Shown here one piece after another: positions 17,454 through 27,925 of a stretch of DNA of 64,000 bases. Where the stretch lies: contig CAMHLZ010000012.1 in the NCBI GenBank assembly GCA_946186125.1, positions 1-64,000 of the forward strand, read 5' to 3'. The notes below the pieces were generated by a model, which saw nothing but the letters and a program-made list of their open reading frames with translations, made no database searches and was not told the origin of the DNA. Each line of letters opens with the position of its first letter. Within the stretch, counting starts at the first letter, position 1. The position numbers and the translations under genes are program-made. The DNA comes from an uncultured Lachnospira sp. GTDB lineage: Bacteria > Bacillota > Clostridia > Lachnospirales > Lachnospiraceae.

Positions 17454-18875
17454 TTATTGAAATACAATTTTATTTTCATCTGTCAATGAAGCATTCAATA
17501 CAATGTGATCATATATCTGTACTCCATAATTATCCTGAGAGTCAACAATATAATAATCATTACTTTCATTTAAAATATCTATTGCCCTGAACTCAGTATA
17601 ACCTGAATTAACATTATATACACCTTTAAACACTTCACGTTCAGTTCCAACCTGGAATCTCTCCATCGTATCATCTTTTACTAATATGGTACCATTTTCG
17701 AGTTTAGCAGGGTCAACATAACAATATTCATCATCTTTCTTTGCTATATCAATTTCAATAAATTCAATTGTCTGATTAGTGCCGTCGAAAGCCTCCTTTT
17801 TAAATCCTTCACGAACACCGCTTCCATCAACTGTCGGAGTAACGCTGTAGTATCCCAAAGGGATTTTATAATACTCTTTTTCCACAACTGATGATTTAGG
17901 AATCTTCAATCCTTCAATATCAGTTCCTAAAATCTGAATATCTAAGAACCGATAGTCGGCATATCTGACCATATATCGTCTAAATGAAAGTTTTCCAAAA
18001 TATTTTCCACCTGAATTAATAATCTCAAGCTGCGCGGTTGCTTTTAAATTATCTTTTAAAAATCTGACATCTACATAATCATTCTGTGAATATAACTGGG
18101 CATCTTCCTGAGATAATTCAACAACAACACTCCAGTCTTCACTGTTAATAACTTTGTATACAGGCTGTCCTTTTTCAACAAGGTCTCCCGATTTAACCTT
18201 AACCTTAGAATATCCTTTATCATTGTATACCGATTCAGAAATATCATTTATTGTATAGTTTTCATAACCATCTGTATAAAATAATACAATACCTGAATAT
18301 GGAGATTTTAAAACCTGAAAGTTACCAATTGATTCTTGAAGGTTTTCACTTATACTGTTCAATTTATTAAGGTTAATACATTCAAGCAATAACGAATTAA
18401 TATCATATTTAAAATTATACACTTCATCAAAATGTATACTTGAATGTCCATTCTTAAATCTTACAATTTCATCTATTATCTGCTGCTTATTTTCTTTTGA
18501 CAGGCCGGCGGAATCTTCGTCACTCTCCGACTCCAGCAGCTCACTAAGTCTGCCACTTTCATCCAGTGTATATACAGTTGATACTTTTGAAACCCTTGAA
18601 CCGTCTTTTACATAAAAATTTATATATCCCGGATTATCAGCTCCAACAACCGTTTCCTGGCGAAGAACAAGACCTTTATAAGATTTATTTGAATATGTGG
18701 CACTTTTCCCTTTTACAACCTCATAGATGGCTACTTTATCTCTTGCAAAATAAGAACCTACATAAATAATAATATAGCAAAAAATCAAAGCAAAAATAAC
18801 AACACCAACATTTATTGACGGTGTCCTGCGGAATCTTACGACTTTTTTCTTTTTGTTAGTTTGTCTTGCTGCCAT
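17454..18875 (-). CDS. HlyD/biotin-lipoyl-like membrane protein next to sepF
   Basis: N-terminal TM; LKSPYSGIVLFYTDGYEN and VKSGDLVEKGQPVYKVI lipoyl-like segments. Confidence 0.65.
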   Translation of the reverse strand: MAARQTNKKKKVVRFRRTPSINVGVVIFALIFCYIIIYVGSYFARDKVAIYEVVKGKSATYSNKSYKGLVLRQETVVGADNPGYINFYVKDGSRVSKVSTVYTLDESGRLSELLESESDEDSAGLSKENKQQIIDEIVRFKNGHSSIHFDEVYNFKYDINSLLLECINLNKLNSISENLQESIGNFQVLKSPYSGIVLFYTDGYENYTINDISESVYNDKGYSKVKVKSGDLVEKGQPVYKVINSEDWSVVVELSQEDAQLYSQNDYVDVRFLKDNLKATAQLEIINSGGKYFGKLSFRRYMVRYADYRFLDIQILGTDIEGLKIPKSSVVEKEYYKIPLGYYSVTPTVDGSGVREGFKKEAFDGTNQTIEFIEIDIAKKDDEYCYVDPAKLENGTILVKDDTMERFQVGTEREVFKGVYNVNSGYTEFRAIDILNESNDYYIVDSQDNYGVQIYDHIVLNASLTDENKIVFQ

Positions 18876-18954
18876 ATCCAGCCTCCAAAAATTTCCATTA
18901 ATAAACTACTACATATTTGCAAAAAATAATATAAAATCAAAAGGAGGTACATTT

Positions 18955-19164
18955 ATGAATTCAAAAGGGTTAGATTATACCATATTAACGATTGCCATTA
19001 TTGGTGCAATCAACTGGGGACTTGTCGGCTTTTTTAAATTAGATTTAGTCGCATTTCTGTTTGGTCAAATGACAATTCTATCCAGAATTGTATATGCCAC
19101 AGTAGGATTATGCGGTCTATATTTAATAAGCATGTACGGAAGAGTCCGCGATATTGTACAATAA
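18955..19164 (+). CDS. DUF378 family membrane protein
   Basis: MNSKGLDYTILTIAIIGAINWGLVGFFKLDLVAFLFG; AAAGGAGG upstream. Confidence 0.9.
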   Translation: MNSKGLDYTILTIAIIGAINWGLVGFFKLDLVAFLFGQMTILSRIVYATVGLCGLYLISMYGRVRDIVQ

Positions 19165-19176
19165 AACCAAATTAAT

Positions 19177-19218
19177 GTGCCGCTTTTGTGATAAATCTCA
19201 GTGTCACAGAAGCGACAC
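19177..19218. terminator. Hairpin between convergent genes
   Basis: GTGCCGCTTTTGTGA / TCACAGAAGCGACAC pairing with two wobbles. Confidence 0.55.
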
Positions 19219-19236
19219 TATACAAAATGACACAAA

Positions 19237-19635
19237 CTACTGTCTGTAAATCTCTCTCCACTCCATATCACCTCTGTCTAATGATTTTATCAGAAGTTCT
19301 GCAGTAGCAAGATTAGATGCTAAAGGTATATTATGCATGTCGCAAAGACGCATAACATTATTAACATCCGGCTCATGTGATTTAGATGAAGCCGGGTCGC
19401 ACAAAAATATCACAAGGTCTATTTCATTGTGTTCAATCTGCGCACCTAACTGTTGTGCACCACCTAAGTGTCCGGCAAGATACTTATGAATATTAAGATT
19501 AGTAACCTCTTCAATAAGTCTTCCGGTTGTTCCTGTAGCAAACAACTCGTGTTTGCTCAATATACCCCTGTATGCAATACAAAAATTCTGCATTAATTTT
19601 TTCTTAGAATCATGAGAAATCAATCCAATGTTCAT
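19237..19635 (-). CDS. mgsA: Methylglyoxal synthase
   Basis: IGLISHDSKK, ATGTTGRLIEE, GPLGG-like HLGGAQQLGAQI, FLCDP...DVNNVMRLCDMHNIPLASNLATAELL. Confidence 0.95.
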   Translation of the reverse strand: MNIGLISHDSKKKLMQNFCIAYRGILSKHELFATGTTGRLIEEVTNLNIHKYLAGHLGGAQQLGAQIEHNEIDLVIFLCDPASSKSHEPDVNNVMRLCDMHNIPLASNLATAELLIKSLDRGDMEWREIYRQ

Positions 19636-19653
19636 CTTTTCACTCCTTTGTTA

Positions 19654-20787
19654 TTATAATTTATTTCGTTGTAAACTTACATTTAATACCAGACCCACGC
19701 CTATATACAGGCTTAAAAGTGAACTAAGACCATAGCTTACAAAAGGCAGAGGCAATCCGGTATTCGGTATCATTTTAGTTACCACGGCTATATTTACAAA
19801 AGACTGCATAGCAATCAGTGTCGCATATCCATAACACAATATCCTTCCTGCCATATCAGCAGCATTCAACCCGGTTATAATGCATTCAAATGTTATTAGT
19901 GCAAGCAGTATAATAACTGCAGATGAACCTACAAAACCTAACTCTTCACCAACAATACAGAATATAAAATCTGTTTGCGGTTCAGAAATATAATTTCCAT
20001 TCTTAACACTGGTTGTCGTATTATTGTGCAATCCCTTTCCCCATAAGCCTCCTGAACCTATCGCCATAACTGAATTACTCTGTTGGTAACTTATTCTTTC
20101 ATATTCATCATTATTTTCATCATAAAAGCCTACAATTCTGTCATACTGATATGGCTTAAGCACTTTTTGATTTGGCTGTAATATCAGATATACAAGTACA
20201 ATCAGTGTTGGTACGGCAATTGCCACAACCACACCTATAATCTTATAGTCAAGACCTGCCCCAAAAATCATCCCACTGAAAATCAAGGCGATAACAATAC
20301 TGGTTGATAAATCCGGCTGTTTATATACAAGTAAAAGCGGTATGCCAAAAAGCAATAAAGAGCCAAAGAATATCTGTGGTGTATTAATCTTTTCTCTATA
20401 TTTATTAAAAAACATTGCAAAAAATATAATCAAAAATATTTTTGTAAACTCAGACGGCTGAAGCTGAAATCCACCGATAGCAATCCATCTGGCAGCTCCA
20501 CCATGCTCGGCACCGGCTACTTTTACAATAACAAGTAATACAAGGTTAATAATATAAATAAGCCAGTAAAACCTAATGACAAACCTGTAGCTTATCAGAC
20601 CTAAACCAACCATGACAATAAGTCCAAGTATAAGTCCAAGTACCTGTTTCTTTTCATATACCGATGAATTCGTAGCACTTGAAATTACGTTTATGCCCAA
20701 AAGGGTTAAGCCTATTACCCATATCATCAATCTTATATTTAAATGTCTGAATTGATAATTTTTTAATGTATTTACAATGAGACCCAT
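19654..20787 (-). CDS. rodA: Rod shape-determining protein RodA (SEDS)
   Basis: Multi-TM; QPSEFTKIFLIIFFA, YKQPDLSTS, PQTDFIFCIVGEELGFVG, TGLPLPFVSYG. Confidence 0.92.
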   Translation of the reverse strand: MGLIVNTLKNYQFRHLNIRLMIWVIGLTLLGINVISSATNSSVYEKKQVLGLILGLIVMVGLGLISYRFVIRFYWLIYIINLVLLVIVKVAGAEHGGAARWIAIGGFQLQPSEFTKIFLIIFFAMFFNKYREKINTPQIFFGSLLLFGIPLLLVYKQPDLSTSIVIALIFSGMIFGAGLDYKIIGVVVAIAVPTLIVLVYLILQPNQKVLKPYQYDRIVGFYDENNDEYERISYQQSNSVMAIGSGGLWGKGLHNNTTTSVKNGNYISEPQTDFIFCIVGEELGFVGSSAVIILLALITFECIITGLNAADMAGRILCYGYATLIAMQSFVNIAVVTKMIPNTGLPLPFVSYGLSSLLSLYIGVGLVLNVSLQRNKL

Positions 20788-20790
20788 AAA

Positions 20791-21057
20791 TTAATGTTTA
20801 ACCTCTTTAATTGGAATATTGGCAATAAGTGCAGGTACACTTCCGTTTTCAGCTTCTGAATCTGTCTGTGTAATCTGAATATCTAATCCCTCACAGTCAA
20901 TTTCCATATATTTTTTGATGACATTTATAATGTCATTTTTAATCTGTTCCATAATTTCCGGTGAACAATTTGCCCTGTCTGAGACAAGTAGTAGTTTTAA
21001 TCTGTCTTTAGCCACCGAACCTGAATTTTTCTTTTTAAACATATCGAAAATATTCAT
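20791..21057 (-). CDS. minE: Cell division topological factor MinE
   Basis: AKDRLKLLLVSDRANCSPEIMEQIKNDIINVIKKYMEID. Confidence 0.93.
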   Translation of the reverse strand: MNIFDMFKKKNSGSVAKDRLKLLLVSDRANCSPEIMEQIKNDIINVIKKYMEIDCEGLDIQITQTDSEAENGSVPALIANIPIKEVKH

Positions 21058-21084
21058 AAGTTATGATACCATACCTTTCTATTA

Positions 21085-21879
21085 TTAATTCTTCTTAAAA
21101 ATTTCTGATAATTTTGAAAATACACCCTTCTTACCGCTTAAGTCTAATAAAGGTACATCCTCTCCGACAATTCTCTTACAAATATTCATGTATGCCTGAC
21201 CTGCAAGACTGTCTGTCCCAACAAGCGGTTCACCCTGATTTGTAGAAATAACAATATTTTCATCATCAGGAACGGCACCTATTAAATCAATAGCCAGAAT
21301 ATCCTGAACATCGTCTATAGTCATCATTTCACCTTTTTTAACCATATCCATACGGATTCTATTAACAATAAGATCGCATCTTTTCTTAGTCTCACAAGCT
21401 TCTAAAAGTCCAATGATTCTATCCGCATCACGTATAGCTGATACCTCAGGTGTTGTAACGAGAAGTGCTCTGTCGGCACCAACTATGGCATTCTGAAATC
21501 CCTGCTCAATTCCTGCAGGACAATCAAGAATTATGTAATCAAATTCTTCTCTAAGTTCCTCGATCAGTGAAAGCATCTGTTCAGGTGTTACACTGCTTTT
21601 ATCTCTTGTCTGTGCTGAAGGTAAGAGATATAGATTTGAATATCTCTTATCTTTAATCATTGCCTGCTTTGCTCTGCAGTTTCCTTCAACTACATCTACG
21701 AGATTGTACACAATTCTATTTTCAAGTCCAAGAACAAGGTCAAGATTTCTAAGACCTATATCAGTATCTATTAATACTACTTTCTTGTTAAGTTTTGCCA
21801 ATCCTGTTCCTACGTTAGCTGTGGTAGTTGTCTTACCGACACCACCTTTTCCTGATGTAACTACAATTACTTCACTCAT
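21085..21879 (-). CDS. minD: Septum site-determining ATPase MinD
   Basis: VVTSGKGGVGKTTTTANVGTGLAKL deviant Walker A; C-terminal amphipathic end. Confidence 0.97.
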   Translation of the reverse strand: MSEVIVVTSGKGGVGKTTTTANVGTGLAKLNKKVVLIDTDIGLRNLDLVLGLENRIVYNLVDVVEGNCRAKQAMIKDKRYSNLYLLPSAQTRDKSSVTPEQMLSLIEELREEFDYIILDCPAGIEQGFQNAIVGADRALLVTTPEVSAIRDADRIIGLLEACETKKRCDLIVNRIRMDMVKKGEMMTIDDVQDILAIDLIGAVPDDENIVISTNQGEPLVGTDSLAGQAYMNICKRIVGEDVPLLDLSGKKGVFSKLSEIFKKN

Positions 21880-21909
21880 TTTTTGTTATTCCTCCGAATT
21901 ATAATTTTT

Positions 21910-22590
21910 TTAGAAATGTAAATCACTTAACACATCTTTACTTAAAGGTTCTATGTAGATATTATCATCTTCTACAAATGCAATCTTTGTCTCTGGTTTA
22001 TTCTTTTTAAATCTGGATTTATTATCAGCACATCGTGCAATAACATCTCCTATTCTTATCTGTACCGGGCTCATTTCAAGAGCAACTACAAATGAAGATG
22101 CATCTCCGGTGATACCGGCATATACGATACCTTTAAGTGCTCCAAGTACAACAACATTACCGGTTGATATAATCTTTGCACCGGGATTGACATCCCCGAG
22201 TATCACGACACTGCTTTCACATTCAAGAACCTGTCCGTTACGCAGAGTTCCTTTGTAAAACTGACCTGTACTATATGCAACATCAGCTACTTTTTTCTCA
22301 ATACTTTCTTTGTATACTTCTTCACGTTTTTTATCATTGTCAATAACACAGACAATCTTAATATCCGAATTCTCAGATATTATATCAAGGACTTCTCTTT
22401 CTTCTTCTAAAGATAGTTTACGGCCCTCGAAAGTAATTGCCATGGATGCTTCTCCAAAAAATTTTGAAGACTCTTTAAACTTTTCTATAATATCTTCTTT
22501 TAAGTCTTCAAAAGAAAGTTTATCATCCAACATTACCATAATACCATATTTATTACCTTTTATCACTACTGAATTTTTCATTTCACACAA
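21910..22590 (-). CDS. minC: Septum site-determining protein MinC
   Basis: RNGQVLECESSVVILGDVNPGAKIISTGNVVVLGALKGIVYAG. Confidence 0.93.
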   Translation of the reverse strand: MCEMKNSVVIKGNKYGIMVMLDDKLSFEDLKEDIIEKFKESSKFFGEASMAITFEGRKLSLEEEREVLDIISENSDIKIVCVIDNDKKREEVYKESIEKKVADVAYSTGQFYKGTLRNGQVLECESSVVILGDVNPGAKIISTGNVVVLGALKGIVYAGITGDASSFVVALEMSPVQIRIGDVIARCADNKSRFKKNKPETKIAFVEDDNIYIEPLSKDVLSDLHF

Positions 22591-22614
22591 TATCCTTTCA
22601 AAATAACCGGGTTA

Positions 22615-25521
22615 CTACTCACTTGTGACACCACTTGTCGGTACTGAAGCAGTACCCGAAAGAATAGAATCAAGTGTCGACGCATTATAATAATATGAGA
22701 CTACATCTCTTACTATTTCAGCTGTATATCCTGTAGATTCACCATTTGGTATCAGAACGCTGATACCAATCTCAGGATTTGAATATGGTGCATATGCCAC
22801 AAAAAGCGAGTGATTTGAACGTAATTTATTTTCCTGTGCCGTACCTGATTTTCCTGCCACTTCAATTCCAAAATTAGTAAATGTCTTTTGAGCAGTACCC
22901 GTCAATACAACCTGTCTCATACCGCTATGTACTGCATTCCAGGTAGAATTACTAATATCAGTGGTGTTTACAAGTTCAGGTTCTTTTCGTTCAATTATTT
23001 CTCCGGATGAATTTTGTACTCTGTTTAACAAAGTCAGCTTAAAATTATTACCACTATTAGCAACGGATGTAATATATCTTGCAAGCTGGATTGCCGAATA
23101 ACTGTTAGAACCCTGTCCTATAGCAGAACGAACAGAGTTATCAGTTGAATACAACGGTTCATTTTCATCTATTTCAACACCTGAAAGTGATGTAAGCCCT
23201 AATTCATCAGCATATTTTTTTATCTTCGATAATCCTAATTTGCTGTTAAAATTACCGTTATTATCAATACTTAAATCATATCCGACTTCATAAAAGAAAT
23301 AGTTACATGATACAGCCAATGCCGTGGATACATTAATCGCTCCATGATTAGACGGATATTTCCAACATTTAGGAGAAGGTGTTATTTTAGTAAATTCTCC
23401 TTTATCGACAATTATTGTTCCAGGTGAAATAATACCATTTTCAAGACCGGTTATAGCCGTTATCATTTTAAAAGTTGAACCCGGAGCAGTTCTTGTCTGG
23501 GTCGCTCTGTTATACAAAGGCAATGACTGGTCAGAATTAAGTTTATTCCAATATTCAGCATCTACACTTCCTGATAATTTATTATTATCATAACTTGGAT
23601 AAGTAACAAGTGCCAGAACCTGACCGCTATGAACATCTGTAACTACAACCGAAGCTGAACACGGATCTAACGCAATTTGTGCCGGTGTAATCTTAAGATT
23701 CTTAATCTGTTCCATTATAAAATTGTATGCATATCCGGTATTTCCGGATGCAAGCTGATTATAACAGCCTTCATCATAATCTAAAACCTGTTGATCATAC
23801 AAAAGCATACACACTTCATTGCCTGATATTGTACCGTCCTCAACAAGGTAATAGTATATTTTTTTAGAAAATGCCGTATCCGACGGAAGTTCTGCGCAAA
23901 TATACTCGACCAATTTTGCATACAGTTCATCGGAGCTTGAATACTTTTGGTCTGTATCTTCATATAACTTAGCAGATACAAGCCAGTTTTTTGAAATACC
24001 ATATAACAAAAATTCTCTAAGACTTGTATTTTCACTGACCCATGCCTTATACATATCATCATCTGTATCTATGGCAGATTTATCTATAATCTGTGCGTTA
24101 TTGGTCAGATAATCATATATATATTTTAAATAAGTCTCATTCTCCTCTGATAAAGAAGATATAGGAGTATTTTCTTCTGATGTCAAAAAATTACTTACAT
24201 TTGCCAAAACACTTTCCTGTCTTGAAACAAACTTATTATAAACTCTTGACTCATTAGCTGAAGCGTCCTCACGGTTAAATTTATTCAAATCAACTACATT
24301 ATTACATATCATCTGCGCATACACATCACGTACATATATCGGTATAGTCTTAGATGTATCTGTAACAGTAACTTTATAATTTACAATCTTTGAATATAAA
24401 ACACCGGCCAGCTTCTGCTGTAAAATATTATAAGCAGCTTTTTGCAAATTTGCATCAAGACTCAGATAAACATCATTACCCGCTCCACTTTCCGATTCAT
24501 CAGAAATCTCAAGAATATTACCCATATTGTCCACGAACATTTCCTGATAACCTTTACTTCCCTGCAGATTATCTTCCATGTATTCCTCAATACCGGATTT
24601 GCCTACCACATCTGATGAAATATACTCATCTTCTTCATTTTCTATACGCTCATTATACTCAGCAAGCTGATCTTCAGAAATTGTTCCGGTATATCCTAGA
24701 ATATGTGAAAAATATACGCTGTCATTGTAAACTCTCACGGTCTTTTCAGTTACATCAACTCCTATGAGTTCTGCTTTATTCTCATAAATAGCTGCCACTG
24801 TTTCGTTACTTACATTATTAGCAATTTCTGTTGTGATATACTTCTGAAATGAATTTAATGATAACTTATATCTTATCATTGCAATCTTTATTCTGTCCTG
24901 TTTAGTATAGATTTCTTCATTCACGCAATATCTTTCTTCACCACAAAGATATTCCATCACATCTTCTGCCGTGGATTCAGATAATTTCTCCTTATCATTA
25001 TCAAGCTCATCTATGGATTTTTTACCATAAATATCTCTTAAAAATCTCAACTTTGCCATATCTGAAGTAACCGAATATTCATACATTCCATTGCCTCCAA
25101 GCACAATTGAAAAATCATTTGTTATTGTATCATTATTTTTCTCAATAATCTGAATAACTTTGTATATTATAGCATTTAAATGATCATTGTAATCATCATC
25201 ATTATAATCAAGGTCATCTTCGATGGTAATTGAATACGCAAGCTTATTAACAGCTAACGGTATTCCGTTTCTGTCATAAATCATTCCTCTTGTACCTGAT
25301 GTAATAACCTTTTTCTTTGCAGTCTGAATATAGTTTTCAAGGTAATAATCCGATTTTACAATCTGCAAATAAAAAACTCTGTACAGGAGCGAGCTAAACA
25401 TTATCCCAAATAAAACCAGCATAACAAATGCTCTTGATTTCAAAAAATTTATAATTGCCTGAAAAACGTCTTTAATAATTTCCTTAATCAACCTTAGCTG
25501 CACTCCTTTTTTCTCTTTCAT
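22615..25521 (-). CDS. Penicillin-binding protein 2-type transpeptidase with long insertion
   Basis: GTRGMIYDRNGIPLA, APGSTFKMITA (SxxK), SCNYFFYE (SxN), VAGKSGTAQE (KSGT); 968 aa. Confidence 0.95.
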   Translation of the reverse strand: MKEKKGVQLRLIKEIIKDVFQAIINFLKSRAFVMLVLFGIMFSSLLYRVFYLQIVKSDYYLENYIQTAKKKVITSGTRGMIYDRNGIPLAVNKLAYSITIEDDLDYNDDDYNDHLNAIIYKVIQIIEKNNDTITNDFSIVLGGNGMYEYSVTSDMAKLRFLRDIYGKKSIDELDNDKEKLSESTAEDVMEYLCGEERYCVNEEIYTKQDRIKIAMIRYKLSLNSFQKYITTEIANNVSNETVAAIYENKAELIGVDVTEKTVRVYNDSVYFSHILGYTGTISEDQLAEYNERIENEEDEYISSDVVGKSGIEEYMEDNLQGSKGYQEMFVDNMGNILEISDESESGAGNDVYLSLDANLQKAAYNILQQKLAGVLYSKIVNYKVTVTDTSKTIPIYVRDVYAQMICNNVVDLNKFNREDASANESRVYNKFVSRQESVLANVSNFLTSEENTPISSLSEENETYLKYIYDYLTNNAQIIDKSAIDTDDDMYKAWVSENTSLREFLLYGISKNWLVSAKLYEDTDQKYSSSDELYAKLVEYICAELPSDTAFSKKIYYYLVEDGTISGNEVCMLLYDQQVLDYDEGCYNQLASGNTGYAYNFIMEQIKNLKITPAQIALDPCSASVVVTDVHSGQVLALVTYPSYDNNKLSGSVDAEYWNKLNSDQSLPLYNRATQTRTAPGSTFKMITAITGLENGIISPGTIIVDKGEFTKITPSPKCWKYPSNHGAINVSTALAVSCNYFFYEVGYDLSIDNNGNFNSKLGLSKIKKYADELGLTSLSGVEIDENEPLYSTDNSVRSAIGQGSNSYSAIQLARYITSVANSGNNFKLTLLNRVQNSSGEIIERKEPELVNTTDISNSTWNAVHSGMRQVVLTGTAQKTFTNFGIEVAGKSGTAQENKLRSNHSLFVAYAPYSNPEIGISVLIPNGESTGYTAEIVRDVVSYYYNASTLDSILSGTASVPTSGVTSE

Positions 25522-26002
25522 CCAGTACTCTGTTAAGTTTTAACATCAGCCGGTATAATAAAACAGCCACAATAGCTGTATATGCTAACTCCGGTAACAT
25601 AATATGGATGAAATAATATCTTATATTTAACCTGCCCCTTAATAAAAAGCTAAATATATAATACACAAATGTATATGCAAATTCACTTCCGACTAACAAA
25701 GCTATTGGAAGCGTAATCTCTTCATCATAGAACATTTTGTTGAACATTCCATTTATATAACCTATATATAGAAGTAATAATGCGTTGAATCCTAAAACAT
25801 CTCCATAAAACAAATCTAAAAGCATGCCTGAAACAAATCCGACATACATTCCATTTTTTCTTCCGGACATGAAACCTGCACAAAATGTCAAAATCAAAAG
25901 CAGGTTTGGTGATACCGAAGCCAGCGACAGTTTTTTTAACAGTGTACATTGAAGAAGATAGAACACAAAAATCAATACTGTCATAATGAATTTTCTCAAC
26001 AT
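25484..26002 (-). CDS. mreD: Rod shape-determining protein MreD
   Basis: Small multi-TM protein between mreC and PBP2; GFMSGRKNGMYVGFVSGMLLDLFYG. Confidence 0.88.
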   Translation of the reverse strand: MLRKFIMTVLIFVFYLLQCTLLKKLSLASVSPNLLLILTFCAGFMSGRKNGMYVGFVSGMLLDLFYGDVLGFNALLLLYIGYINGMFNKMFYDEEITLPIALLVGSEFAYTFVYYIFSFLLRGRLNIRYYFIHIMLPELAYTAIVAVLLYRLMLKLNRVLDEREKRSAAKVD

Positions 26003-26009
26003 AACCCTA

Positions 26010-26867
26010 TCACTCCTGTCCTTCCGTCTGAGTCTTCAGTTCTGTAATGACAAGCACATCACTTATATGAGCAAAATCCGCCACCGGAACTATGTACCCT
26101 GATTTCGTTAAGTTATTCGAATCATTTGATATTTCTTTTACGTACCCTATCAATATTCCCGGTAAAAATTTGCTGCTGATATTTGAAGTAACAACCATAT
26201 CATTGGCAGTTACGGCAACATCCTTATTAATATTGGTAATCTGAAGAATACCTTCATTAATGTTTTGAAGGTCGCCTTCAACAATACATGTATCACCCGT
26301 GGTAGAAAACTGTGCACTTACATTGCTTGAATCATCAATGATTGAGCGAACTACAGCATAATTCTTACCAACTTTAGTGACAATACCGATTAAACCACCG
26401 TTTCCAATAACATTCATGTCAGTTTTAATACCATCATTACTGCCTTTATCAATGGTAAATGATGAAAACCAATTACTGCTGTCTTTGCTTATAACACTTG
26501 CAGTAATCTTTTCATAGGTTGAATATTGATTACTGAGTCCCAGCAATTCCTGTAACTCGGTAAGTTTGTTATTATTCAGAAGCAGTGTCGTATTTTCCTC
26601 TTTTAAAGCTTCTATCTCAGCCTTAAGTGATTCATTTTCCGACATAACTTCACGCATCTGTTTTAAATCATCAGATCGTCCGGACATCCATCCCCCTGCC
26701 TTATTCATGCCTGATTGCACTGGAATGACAATAGTAGCAACCAGATTTTTTACAGGTCGTCCAAAATCTTCATAAACTAATGACAGCACAATACATGCTA
26801 TGCTTATAAAAGTAAGAATGAATAAAATATATTTAGTTGGAAACACACTTTCATCGCGGTTTTTCAT
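26010..26867 (-). CDS. mreC: Rod shape-determining protein MreC
   Basis: Coiled coil; ITASVISKDSSNWFSSFTIDKGSNDGIKTDMNVIGNGGLIGIV. Confidence 0.95.
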   Translation of the reverse strand: MKNRDESVFPTKYILFILTFISIACIVLSLVYEDFGRPVKNLVATIVIPVQSGMNKAGGWMSGRSDDLKQMREVMSENESLKAEIEALKEENTTLLLNNNKLTELQELLGLSNQYSTYEKITASVISKDSSNWFSSFTIDKGSNDGIKTDMNVIGNGGLIGIVTKVGKNYAVVRSIIDDSSNVSAQFSTTGDTCIVEGDLQNINEGILQITNINKDVAVTANDMVVTSNISSKFLPGILIGYVKEISNDSNNLTKSGYIVPVADFAHISDVLVITELKTQTEGQE

Positions 26868-26884
26868 ATTCTCTCACCCACTCA

Positions 26885-27901
26885 TTAATCATTATATTGT
26901 TTTTCTCTAGGCACGAATGTAAGGCCATGAAGCTTATCGTTAGAGATAATCTCCGCAAGACCTCTGATAACAGCTTCTGAAGGAGCATCACAAATATTTA
27001 CCTTCAGCCCCGTTTCCTTCGTAATCAGTGCATCAATATTATGAATCAAAGCAGAACCTCCTGTAAGATAGCATCCTGCTTCTATAATATCAGCTGACAA
27101 TTCCGGAGGAGTTCTCTCCAAAATCATTTTTACGGAATCCATAATTGAATGCAGACATTCCTGAATAGCCTGATATACAAGCTCTGATGAAATATCCTGC
27201 ATTGCAGGTAATCCTGTAACAATATTTCTTCCGTAAGCAACATGTGTTGCATCGCTTGAATTAATTGCATCGGCTAAGTTCATCTTTAACTGTTCCGCAG
27301 TCTTAGAACCAATAATAAGATTATGTTTTTTTCTTACAATGTTGCAGATTGTATCATCTAACTTATGTCCGCCGGTTTTAATAATTTTACTTAATACGAT
27401 TCCTCCGAGCGAAATAACTGATATCTCGGTAGTATCAGAACCAATATCAATAATAAGCTTTCCCTTTGGACTTTCAACATCAAGTCCGACACCTACAGCA
27501 TCAGCTATTGGTTTTTCCACAACACAGATGTGCTTTGACTTAACCTTTGACTCTGCAATCAAATCATAAAAAGCTCTCTTCTCAACTTCAGTAATATCTG
27601 TCGGCACCGCTATACAGAAATCACCGCCATTATTCTGTCCGTTCAGCTTCTGTAAAAAGCACTCAAACAGAGTACTCATATTTTTAATATCAGCAATTAC
27701 ACCAAATTTAACCGGATAAGAAACTTCAATGTTTGCCGGTGCTTTCTCATACATTTCAAATGCAGGATCACCAAAAGAATAAATCTCTTTTTTATTCTTA
27801 ATAGCTATCACATTTTTTTCATTAATCATTTTCTTATTCGAAACACTGAATATTTTGAAATTACTTGTACCTATATCGATACCATATGCATGTTGTGCCA
27901 T
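26885..27901 (-). CDS. mreB: MreB-like actin homolog
   Basis: YGIDIGTSNFKIF, DIGSDTTEISVISLGGIVLS, CYLTGGSALI. Confidence 0.92.
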   Translation of the reverse strand: MAQHAYGIDIGTSNFKIFSVSNKKMINEKNVIAIKNKKEIYSFGDPAFEMYEKAPANIEVSYPVKFGVIADIKNMSTLFECFLQKLNGQNNGGDFCIAVPTDITEVEKRAFYDLIAESKVKSKHICVVEKPIADAVGVGLDVESPKGKLIIDIGSDTTEISVISLGGIVLSKIIKTGGHKLDDTICNIVRKKHNLIIGSKTAEQLKMNLADAINSSDATHVAYGRNIVTGLPAMQDISSELVYQAIQECLHSIMDSVKMILERTPPELSADIIEAGCYLTGGSALIHNIDALITKETGLKVNICDAPSEAVIRGLAEIISNDKLHGLTFVPREKQYND

Positions 27902-27925
27902 AACTTACAACTTCCTCCATTTCTG

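Noticed and set aside
20791-27901. min/mre/PBP/rodA cluster as novel
   Set aside because: Gene content and order are ordinary for Clostridia; only the PBP insertion was kept as a finding.
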